Positions 7,738-13,047 of a stretch of DNA of 14,642 nt are shown piece by piece (position 1 is the first letter of the stretch; every line of letters starts with the position of its first letter). The notes under the pieces were generated by a model that was given only the letters and a program-made list of their open reading frames with translations, was not told the origin of the DNA and did no database searches. The translations under genes were made by a program, and so were the position numbers. Source of the DNA: Actinomycetota bacterium (GTDB taxonomy: Bacteria; Actinomycetota; Thermoleophilia; Gaiellales; Gaiellaceae); the NCBI GenBank assembly GCA_013696595.1, contig JACCYG010000183.1, positions 1 to 14,642 of the forward strand, read 5' to 3'.

Positions 7738-7844
7738 CCAGCCTGCGTCGATGGAGTGCGATCCGAGCGCATTTCGCCGCATCTTCGGCACACCGCGTGC
7801 ACCACGCGCGCGTAGTTCGGCGCTATGCTGAAAGCCAGGGGCGA

Positions 7845-7899
7845 GGGGCCGAAGGCCCCCGGGGGCAAGTATCACGCGCGAGGGGCGTCGAGCCTCGCG
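7845..7899. terminator. Cluster of GC hairpins between convergent genes
   Basis: GGGGCC-GAA-GGCCCC (7845-7859) overlaps the palindrome GCCCCCGGGGGC (7855-7866), so the two can form alternative folds. CGCGAGG-(9 nt)-CCTCGCG follows (7877-7899). They lie between the small membrane protein (ends 7737, plus) and the HAD gene (ends 7915, minus), so bidirectional termination is the simplest reading. Nothing else is seen in 7738-7914. Confidence 0.5.
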
Positions 7900-7914
7900 A
7901 GCGCATCGGATCGC

Positions 7915-8565
7915 CTATGCGAGCGGGGTTGCGTCCAGCCGCTCGCGGAGCTCCTCGATCGACTCGAAGACCGCCACGGCGCCCGCGTCCGTGAGTTTCT
8001 GCTCGGAGAAACCTCCGGTCATGACGCAGATCGTCTCGATGCCCGCCTTCCTAGCAGCTTCGACGTCCCACGGGGTATCGCCGAGCATGACGGCGTCACG
8101 CGTCCCGGCCTTCGCGAGCGCGGCCTTCACGAGGTCGGGGTCAGGCTTGGACGCCTCGACGTCGTCCTTCATCGTCCAACCGTCAGCCAGTTCGCGAGCG
8201 TCGAGGAGCTCGAGGAAGTGATCGAGGTGCTCCTGGATCGAAGAGCTTGCGAGAACGATCGTGTGGCCGCGGTCCTTGAGCTCCGTGAGCAGCTCGCGCG
8301 CGCCCGCGAGGGGCGCGACTTCGTCGATCATCCCGTTGAAGATCTCCTCCCAAGCATCACGTAGATCGTCGCCGAGCCGCTTCTCGACGTCGTCCCCGGC
8401 CATCGCGGCGACGTACTTGTCGCCGCCCATCCCCACGTGGCGGTGGAGGCGCCAGACCGGGAGGACGATCTCGTGCCTCCGAAATGCGCGGTACCACGCC
8501 AGCGCGTGGTGGTAGTTGGTGTCGACGAGCGTCCCGTCGACGTCGAGGATCACGGCCGCGACCAC
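7915..8565 (-). CDS. HAD-superfamily phosphatase (phosphoglycolate phosphatase/beta-phosphoglucomutase-like)
   Basis: A 216-residue cytoplasmic HAD hydrolase of subfamily I. Motif I is DVDGTLVD with nucleophile Asp8 and acid/base Asp10. Motif II is ASSS, with the key Ser around 107. Lys140 in ASKPDPD is motif III and GDTPWD at 162-167 (Asp163, Asp167) is motif IV. The helical cap (about 16-85) is of the C1 type found in phosphoglycolate phosphatases and beta-phosphoglucomutases. These are mostly small-molecule phosphate monoesterases; the substrate is not deducible. The start is a GTG at 8565, immediately before the first beta strand, with TAGGGT exactly 6 nt upstream. It diverges from the methyltransferase gene over 28 bp. 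Confidence 0.9.
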   Translation of the reverse strand: MVAAVILDVDGTLVDTNYHHALAWYRAFRRHEIVLPVWRLHRHVGMGGDKYVAAMAGDDVEKRLGDDLRDAWEEIFNGMIDEVAPLAGARELLTELKDRGHTIVLASSSIQEHLDHFLELLDARELADGWTMKDDVEASKPDPDLVKAALAKAGTRDAVMLGDTPWDVEAARKAGIETICVMTGGFSEQKLTDAGAVAVFESIEELRERLDATPLA

Positions 8566-8570
8566 CGCAG

Positions 8571-8588
8571 CACCCTAGCGTTAGGGTG
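8571..8588. promoter_or_regulatory. Palindromic back-to-back leaderless promoter (TAGGGT x2)
   Basis: CACCCTA-GCGT-TAGGGTG is a perfect 7-bp inverted repeat in the 28-bp gap between divergent genes. Each arm carries TAGGGT, a good actinobacterial TAnnnT -10 box. On the plus strand it ends at 8587, six bases before ATG 8594. On the minus strand it ends at 8572, six bases before GTG 8565. The symmetry suggests two leaderless promoters that share or compete for the same DNA; the same palindrome could also bind a repressor. Confidence 0.55.
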
Positions 8589-8593
8589 ATTCT

Positions 8594-9193
8594 ATGCGGG
8601 CCGCTGAGCGTCGCTACTACGACCGTCGCGCGCCGGAGTACGACGAGTGGTGGAGCGGATTCGGTCTCTTCGTCGAGCGTGACCGCCCCGGCTGGCACGA
8701 CGAGGTCGGCGAGCTCGAGCGTGTGCTTTCCGCACTACCCGCCGGCCGGATCCTAGACGTGGCGTGCGGGACGGGATTCCTGACGCAGCATCTGCCCGGC
8801 GATGTGACCGGGCTCGACCAGAGCGCCGCGATGCTCGGCGTCGCCCGAAGCCGCTGTCCAGAGGTTCGCTTCGTCCAGGGAGACGCCCTTGCCCTTCCGT
8901 TCGACGACCGGAGCTTCGACCTCGTCTTCACCGGCCACTTCTACGGCCACCTCCGGGAGACGGACCGCGAGCGCTTCCTGACCGAGGCCAGGCGCGTCGC
9001 TCCGGTTCTCGTCGTCGCCGACTCCGCCTACCGCCACGGGGTCGCGGCGGAAGAGGATCAGGAGCGCGTCCTGAACGACGGCTCGCGCTACACGATCTAC
9101 AAGCGCTATCTCACGCCCGCAGGCCTCGCCGCCGAGCTCGGGGGCGGCGAGACGCTCATGGACGGAGAGTGGTTCGTCGTCGTGCAGGCGTGA
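8594..9193 (+). CDS. Class I SAM-dependent methyltransferase
   Basis: A 199-residue methyltransferase of the type 11/25 group. Motif I is ILDVACGTGFL at 53-63 and motif II ends in GLDQSAAM at 73-80. GDALALPFDDRSFDLVF at 96-112 corresponds to the adenine-binding and post-motif II region. The N-terminal YYDRRAPEYDEWW is typical of these small-molecule enzymes. The substrate is unknown. The ATG has no RBS but a -10-like TAGGGT six bases upstream. The stop codon overlaps the GTG of the uracil-DNA glycosylase gene by 4 nt (GTGA), so the pair is translationally coupled. That does not by itself show a common pathway. Confidence 0.87.
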   Translation: MRAAERRYYDRRAPEYDEWWSGFGLFVERDRPGWHDEVGELERVLSALPAGRILDVACGTGFLTQHLPGDVTGLDQSAAMLGVARSRCPEVRFVQGDALALPFDDRSFDLVFTGHFYGHLRETDRERFLTEARRVAPVLVVADSAYRHGVAAEEDQERVLNDGSRYTIYKRYLTPAGLAAELGGGETLMDGEWFVVVQA

Positions 9194-9795
9194 CGCGGCG
9201 CAAGAGCTCGTACCGCTCCCTCGTCTCGCTCCAACGCGACAACGCCGTGTGCCGCGCCTGCGTCGAGGCTGGATATCCGCTCGGGTCCCTGCCGGTTTTC
9301 GAGGGGCGACCCGGCCAGCGCGCGTTGATCTACGGCCAGGCTCCCGGGGTCGTCGAGGGAGAGCAACGCCGCCCCTGGCGCGGACGCGCCGGCCAGACGC
9401 TTCGCCGCTGGCTCGAGATGGACGAGGAGACGTTCTACGACACCTTCTACTGCGCCTCGGTCACGAGGTGCTATCCCGGCAGGCATCTGTCGGGGCGCGG
9501 TGACCGGCCGCCTACACCGCCGGAGATCGAGCTCTGCCGGTTCTGGCACGAGTGGGAGGTTCGGCTGCTCCGCCCGGAGCTCATCGTTCCGGTCGGCGGG
9601 CTTGCCGCCCGGAAGCTCCTGGGTCTAACCCGGGTCAGCGAGTACGTGGGGCGGTCGTACGAGGTCGACGGCGCTCTAGCGATCCCGCTTCCCCACCCCT
9701 CGGGCGCGAGCGGGTGGCTCAACGATCCCGCTAACCGGTCGCAACTCGACGGCGCGCTGCGACAGCTCCGCGCGGCGGTGTATCGCCTGCGGTAG
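9190..9795 (+). CDS. Iron-sulfur uracil-DNA glycosylase-family protein
   Basis: A 201-residue member of the uracil-DNA glycosylase superfamily, most like the Fe-S-containing family 4/5 enzymes that remove deaminated bases in base-excision repair. Four cysteines fit a 4Fe-4S cluster: Cys21 and Cys24 (CRAC), Cys94 (VTRCYPG) and Cys116 (ELCRFW). Motif 1 is GQAPG at 49-53, where families 4 and 5 usually have GEAPG or GLAPG. Motif 2 is HPSGAS at 169-174. The start is the GTG overlapping the methyltransferase stop; the frame is open upstream but that part is the shadow of the methyltransferase. The Gln in motif 1 differs from the acidic residue of family 4, so the base range may differ. It converges with DUF6328 at 9809 with 13 bp between. 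Confidence 0.85.
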   Translation: MTRRKSSYRSLVSLQRDNAVCRACVEAGYPLGSLPVFEGRPGQRALIYGQAPGVVEGEQRRPWRGRAGQTLRRWLEMDEETFYDTFYCASVTRCYPGRHLSGRGDRPPTPPEIELCRFWHEWEVRLLRPELIVPVGGLAARKLLGLTRVSEYVGRSYEVDGALAIPLPHPSGASGWLNDPANRSQLDGALRQLRAAVYRLR

Positions 9796-9808
9796 GCCGC
9801 GCGCAGCG

Positions 9809-10264
9809 TTACGAAGAATTGCTCATCCGGCGATAGAGCGGAAGCGCGAACCAGAACACGGCGAAGAGGCCGGCGATCACGGCCGTGGTGACGGCCACGA
9901 CCCAGCCGGAGAAGAGGACATCCGTGATGAGGAAGATCGCGGCGATCATCGCGAGCGCGAGGAGGATCATCCCACCGATCGCAAAACGGTTCGAGGCGGA
10001 CAGCAGCCACTCCTTGTCCTGCTCGCGCCACTCGATGCGGTGGAGCGCGGTGGGCGCGATGAAGAGGATGGTGGCGAGCGCCGTGCACAGGACGGCGACG
10101 AAGTAGACGTCCTTCTGCAGGTTCGTGATCTGCGCGTATCGCTGCGAGAAGGGCACGATCAAGAGGAAGGCGAACAGGACCTGGACGCCCGGGAGCGCGA
10201 CGCGAAGCTCGTTCAGCAGCTCGATGAGCTCGCGATCCAGCCGTTCTTTCGGTCCCTCAGCCAT
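9809..10264 (-). CDS. DUF6328 family membrane protein
   Basis: A 151-residue integral membrane protein with four predicted helices at about 19-39, 53-71, 94-118 and 119-143, preceded by a charged amphipathic N-terminus (PKERLDRELIELLNEL). The stretch ELRVALPGVQVLFAFLL is typical of the uncharacterised DUF6328 family, common in actinobacteria. Function is unknown. The frame is open to 10303, but ATG 10264 (MAEGPKERLD) matches the usual family start, and the extra 13 codons would cover a GGGGGT sequence that could be its ribosome site. It diverges from the secreted transglycosylase gene. Confidence 0.78.
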   Translation of the reverse strand: MAEGPKERLDRELIELLNELRVALPGVQVLFAFLLIVPFSQRYAQITNLQKDVYFVAVLCTALATILFIAPTALHRIEWREQDKEWLLSASNRFAIGGMILLALAMIAAIFLITDVLFSGWVVAVTTAVIAGLFAVFWFALPLYRRMSNSS

Positions 10265-10324
10265 TTGTAAAAAGTCGTTACCCCCGAACGCCTGTCCTCC
10301 CACGTCCGTTAGGGTCTTGCGCTG

Positions 10325-10344
10325 ACGCCCGAAGAGGCGTTTTT
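10325..10344 (+). terminator. Intrinsic terminator/attenuator in the transglycosylase leader
   Basis: ACGCC-CGAAGA-GGCGT followed by a run of five Ts is a textbook intrinsic terminator on the plus strand, though with a short 5-bp stem. It lies 90 bp before the transglycosylase start and inside the divergent gap, where no upstream plus-strand gene needs ending. It may therefore act as an attenuator in the 5' leader. A second stem, CGCTCGC-CCCGGGA-GCGAGCG (10384-10404), stands between it and the start. Confidence 0.45.
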
Positions 10345-10434
10345 GATTCGGCGCCGCTGCGGCAAATCAGGTGCCGGATCGATCGCTCGCCCCGGGAGCG
10401 AGCGGGCGCACGTGTTGTCGAACAGAGGGGGTTT

Positions 10435-11001
10435 ATGCGTAGACCAGGTCGCTTCCAATGGCTCGTCGTGCTCATGTGTGCCGCTTCCGTCGTCCTCGCG
10501 GCCGGCGGAACCGCTCGAGCGCAGGACGTGCCGACGGTGTCGGATCCGACGGTGTCGGGGTCGACGGTGGTGGAGAGAATTGCGAAGTTCCGCGAAGAAA
10601 CGTGGCGCTGGCAGCGGCTGATGCGACGTCCGCGCACTCCCTACTACGGCTACCCCGAGAGGTGGACGAGCGAGGTCTTCCGTCAATGGGCGCTCGAGGT
10701 TTGGAGGGGCCGGGCGCTTCGCATGCGCGCAGCCGCCGGGAGCCCGCCGCGCCTCAGTGCTTGGCTCTGCATCCATCGTCGCGAGGGGCCGTGGACTGCG
10801 AACACAGGGAACGGCTACTACGGTGGGCTACAGATGGACCTGACGTTCCAGCGGATGTACGGGCTGTACCTCCTTCGCTCGAAGGGGCGCGCCCACCGGT
10901 GGACGCCGACGGAGCAGATCTGGATTGCCGTCCGCGCGTACCGGAGCGGTCGCGGTTTCTACCCGTGGCCAAACGCGGCGCGGGCCTGCGGGCTGATCTA
11001 G
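10435..11001 (+). CDS. Secreted transglycosylase-like (Rpf-type lysozyme fold) protein
   Basis: A 188-residue exported protein. The signal peptide runs to about residue 29, with cleavage after ARA. A short spacer with a PTVSD/PTVSG repeat follows, then a basic region and a C-terminal transglycosylase-like domain (about 107-188). The domain motif WLCIHRREGPW carries the likely catalytic Glu117, followed by TGNGYYGGLQMD (124-135) and ending RGFYPWPNAARACGLI. TGNGYYGGLQ is shared with resuscitation-promoting factors, which cleave peptidoglycan and promote growth from dormancy. Cys112 and Cys185 could form the disulfide typical of this fold. A good RBS, AGAGGGGG, lies just before the ATG. The gene has a structured leader with a terminator-like hairpin, suggesting regulation by attenuation, and ends at a strong hairpin. 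Activity in wall turnover is likely; a resuscitation role is not shown. Confidence 0.83.
   Translation: MRRPGRFQWLVVLMCAASVVLAAGGTARAQDVPTVSDPTVSGSTVVERIAKFREETWRWQRLMRRPRTPYYGYPERWTSEVFRQWALEVWRGRALRMRAAAGSPPRLSAWLCIHRREGPWTANTGNGYYGGLQMDLTFQRMYGLYLLRSKGRAHRWTPTEQIWIAVRAYRSGRGFYPWPNAARACGLI
10531..10575 (+). repeat. 15-bp tandem repeat within the transglycosylase gene
   Basis: Two nearly identical 15-bp units (CCGACGGTGTCGGAT and CCGACGGTGTCGGGG) and a third diverged one encode PTVSD-PTVSG-STVVE in the spacer after the signal peptide. The unit length is a multiple of three, so slippage would change spacer length without breaking the frame. Confidence 0.6.
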
Positions 11002-11017
11002 AAGTTCGAGGCGGACT

Positions 11018-11045
11018 GTAGGGGCCGGAAGTGTCCGGCCCCTAC
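11018..11045. terminator. Strong bidirectional terminator hairpin
   Basis: A perfect 12-bp stem, GTAGGGGCCGGA / TCCGGCCCCTAC with loop AGTG, lies between the converging transglycosylase (ends 11001) and BON-domain (ends 11056) genes. There is no T-run. It shares the core TAGGGGCCGGA...TCCGGCCC with the hairpin at 6525-6545, so this looks like a recurrent terminator type of this genome. Confidence 0.7.
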
Positions 11046-11055
11046 AAGACGTTCG

Positions 11056-11511
11056 CTAGGACGTGGGCGTGGTCGGAGCGGGGCTGCCAGGCGTGTGAAG
11101 GAGGTTCTCGACTCCCTTCACGCCGGAGACCTTCTTCGCCGCCTTGACGAGGTCGTCGATCAACTCGGCGCGCTCGACCTCGCCGCGGAGGTAGACGACG
11201 CCGTTGACCGCGTTCACGTCGACCTGCCCCTTGGGCGCGTCGGCGTCGCGGAAGATCTCACTTTCGACCTTGCGCGCGAGCGTAACGTCGTCGAGGTCCT
11301 TCTCCTTCTCCTTGCGGTGCGTCACCTTCTTCGTGACGCCGTACGCCTCCGCGGAGACACCGCGTCCCGCGCGCTCAGTCTTGCGCCACACGCCGCGAAA
11401 GAGGCCTGCGGTGCGGTCCTTCGCCATCGCGCGCCGCCTGCGACCCTCCTGCGGATCGAAGAAGTACATGGCGGCGGCGCTGACCGCCGCAAGTCCAGTC
11501 ACTTTTCGCAT
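11056..11511 (-). CDS. BON-domain protein
   Basis: A 151-residue protein with a short hydrophobic N-terminus (about 4-18) followed by FDPQEGRRRR, a pattern seen in YtxH-like and other small membrane-associated proteins. A basic linker follows, then one BON domain (about 74-139: LARKVESEIF...VYLRGEVERAELID...VSGVKGVENLL), and a short Pro/Thr tail. BON domains bind phospholipid or peptidoglycan and often occur in envelope or osmotic stress proteins. The start is firmly set by the RBS GAGGAGAG at 11516-11523, four bases before the ATG. It is a single gene converging on the transglycosylase gene. The precise role is unknown. Confidence 0.85.
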   Translation of the reverse strand: MRKVTGLAAVSAAAMYFFDPQEGRRRRAMAKDRTAGLFRGVWRKTERAGRGVSAEAYGVTKKVTHRKEKEKDLDDVTLARKVESEIFRDADAPKGQVDVNAVNGVVYLRGEVERAELIDDLVKAAKKVSGVKGVENLLHTPGSPAPTTPTS

Positions 11512-11621
11512 TGTTCTCTCCTCAATTCGTTCTATCGCTTGTCTAGCCGGTACCCGGCCCGGAAGCGCTCAAACGCGGGGTAACTTCCGCGAATGGAGAT
11601 CCCGCGCGCTGCGGGGTCAGT

Positions 11622-11714
11622 GGAGAGGGAGGGATTCGAACCCTCGATCCGCCTAACGATCGGATAACGGTTTCAACACCGCTCGACATGCCTTCACCGC
11701 TCTGACATTGGAGC
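11622..11714 (-). pseudogene. tRNA-Ser(TGA) remnant
   Basis: On the minus strand the 3' part of a class II tRNA is intact: a long variable arm (ATCCG...CGGAT), T arm GAGGG-TTCGAAT-CCCTC and acceptor strand CCTCTCC. A TTGAAA anticodon-loop sequence gives anticodon TGA. The D-arm region TGTCAGAGCGG is recognisable. However, the 5' acceptor strand should be GGAGAGG and instead reads GCTCCAA, which cannot pair. About six extra bases lie between the D arm and the anticodon loop, and the anticodon stem closes only with an 8-nt loop. I therefore call it a decayed tRNA-Ser. A functional tRNA for UCA codons must exist elsewhere if this is right. Confidence 0.6.
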
Positions 11715-11807
11715 CTGGGCACCGATTCGAGAGTCGTTAGCCGTCGGAGCGTAAGCTTTTCCCGGAGAACGGCGTCCGCCGAGCGCGCGACGCTGCGCAA
11801 AGCCCCG

Positions 11808-12137
11808 ATGAACCGCGTCCTGCTCGTCGCACCCGATCGCGTCGGCCCTGAGATGGCGGGCCCGGGCATGAGGTACGTGGAGCTTGCCCGCGCGCTCGCC
11901 GCTTCGTGCGACGTTACGATCGCCGCTCCACCGGGGAGCCAGGCACTCGAGAGAGGCCCCGAGGTGGTGACGTACGCCGCCGACGGGCCGTACGCCCTTC
12001 GCCGGCACGTCCGTCCCGTGGACGTCGTGATTGCGCCGCCGCTCGCTCCGCACGTCGTTCTCGGCCTCGGCTCAGCCCGACGCCCTTGGATCGTCGACCT
12101 CTACAACCCGGAGCCGTTCGAGGGGCTCGAGCACCAG
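11808..12137 (+). pseudogene. Truncated glycosyltransferase (GT4-like), N-terminal fragment
   Basis: The first 110 codons are a normal glycosyltransferase N-terminus: strand 1 RVLLVAPD, the loop RVGPEMAGPGMRYVELARAL, then VTIAAPPGS, DVVIAPPL and WIVDLYNPEPFEGLEH. Such enzymes move a sugar from a nucleotide donor to lipid, polysaccharide or other acceptors and are about 350-400 residues long. Here similarity stops at residue 110. The open frame runs on to 12707 only as the antisense of the peroxiredoxin gene, so the continuation is not glycosyltransferase. The whole C-terminal half with the donor-binding domain is missing and no activity is expected. The start ATG has no clear RBS or -10 box, so it may not be expressed. 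Confidence 0.75.
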
Positions 12138-12551
12138 AAAGCCGCACCAGATCCGGCGGATGCGGAGCGTGGAATCGAGGACGAAGGTGAACGGCAAGTA
12201 CGGGCGATGTCGCTCGTCCGTCAGCTCGAGGAGATCGAGCTCCTCGGCGACCGTCCGGTCCTCGTCCGAGAGAAACGGGAAAGCGGCTCCGAGGCCGGCG
12301 CGAAACGCGCCGTTCACGTAGGGCTCATCGACGGTGACGACTGCGATCCGACCGTACTCGCGCTGAATCTCGTCCTGCATCTCCACGAGTCCACGGACGC
12401 GCACCTGCTCTTTCGGGCACCACCAGCCGCGAACGAAGCAGAGAACGAGAGGCTGGCTGCTCGCGATGCCGTCGAGAGAGAGCGAGGCGCCGGTGTGGTC
12501 GGGAAGTGTCAGTTCGGGAAAGCGGTTTCCTGGAGCCAAGTCTTCTCTCAC
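12072..12551 (-). CDS. Peroxiredoxin (AhpC/TSA-like), C-terminally truncated
   Basis: A 159-residue open frame whose first 138 residues are a thioredoxin-fold peroxiredoxin. It has PGNRFPELTLPDHTG, the peroxidatic loop RGWWCPKEQ with Cys45, PFLSDEDRTVAEELDL, and HRPYLPFTFVLDSTLRIRRIWCGF. Such proteins reduce peroxides with a thiol donor; this family usually continues another 40 or so residues after the WCGF segment. Here residues 139-159 are antisense to the glycosyltransferase fragment, so the native C-terminus was lost at 12138. The core fold and Cys45 remain, so activity is possible. The GTG start at 12551 is preceded by a strong RBS, GAGAGGAGAGA (12555-12565). It follows the lipoprotein cytochrome gene by 67 bp and was probably part of the same operon. 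Confidence 0.75.
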   Translation of the reverse strand: MREDLAPGNRFPELTLPDHTGASLSLDGIASSQPLVLCFVRGWWCPKEQVRVRGLVEMQDEIQREYGRIAVVTVDEPYVNGAFRAGLGAAFPFLSDEDRTVAEELDLLELTDERHRPYLPFTFVLDSTLRIRRIWCGFLVLEPLERLRVVEVDDPRASG

Positions 12552-12618
12552 GGGTCTCTCCTCTCAGGCGCGGGTCACGCTTCGAACATGGTGAAGCATC
12601 GTCAAGCGTGGACGTCGC

Positions 12619-13041
12619 CTAGCTCTGCGTCAGGAAGGCGACCAAGTCGGCGAGCTCCTGATCGCTCAGCTCGCCGCCAAAAGTCTGAGGCATCACTCCC
12701 GCCTTGAAGCCGGGAGCGACGAAGACGTCCGGGTCGACGATCGACTCGCGGACGAACTCGTCAAGCGGCTTCCCCGATCGCTCTGCATCGCGGCGGAGCG
12801 CTGCATCGAGATCGGGGCCGACCGAACCGGTTGAGCCGGCCGCCTCGAGCGCGTGACAAGTCCCGCACCCTTGGTCGACGTAGATTCGCTTCCCGGCCGC
12901 GGGATCGGCCGCCTCGTCCGCGCTCGTCCCGTCGGGAGCACCCTCTCCGTTGCCTCCGCCGCACGCGGCCAGCGCGAGCGACGCGATCGCAGCGGCGGCG
13001 GAGGGCCCGAATCGACGCCGGATCGAAGCTGCGGGCACCAT
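12619..13041 (-). CDS. Lipoprotein c-type cytochrome
   Basis: A 140-residue exported cytochrome c. The N-terminus has two or three arginines, a hydrophobic stretch and the lipobox LALAAC, with Cys27 as the lipidated residue, so the protein should be anchored on the outer face of the membrane. CGTCH at 59-63 binds haem c and Met117 in GVMPQTFG is the likely second ligand. Compared with the cytochrome at 6021, it has a loop of about six extra residues (RRDAERSGKPLD) before ESIVDPDVFV, but otherwise the domain aligns throughout. Its start lies 6 bp after the stop of the FAD/NAD(P) oxidoreductase, so the two are clearly co-transcribed; the peroxiredoxin follows. A link between them in electron transfer is only suggested by context. 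Confidence 0.88.
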   Translation of the reverse strand: MVPAASIRRRFGPSAAAAIASLALAACGGGNGEGAPDGTSADEAADPAAGKRIYVDQGCGTCHALEAAGSTGSVGPDLDAALRRDAERSGKPLDEFVRESIVDPDVFVAPGFKAGVMPQTFGGELSDQELADLVAFLTQS

Positions 13042-13047
13042 CGATCG

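Noticed and set aside
10265..10434. ydaO (c-di-AMP) riboswitch before the Rpf-type gene
   Set aside because: The conserved ydaO core sequences are not visible; only simple hairpins can be supported.
6558..11714. Genomic island bounded by tRNA-Ser 3' ends
   Set aside because: The two 3' tails match only as any two serine tRNAs do, no integrase or phage gene lies between them, and the genes inside look like ordinary chromosomal ones.
12138..12707. C-terminal 190 residues of the 299-codon plus-strand frame starting at 11808
   Set aside because: They are the antisense of the peroxiredoxin and part of the spacer; glycosyltransferase similarity ends at residue 110.
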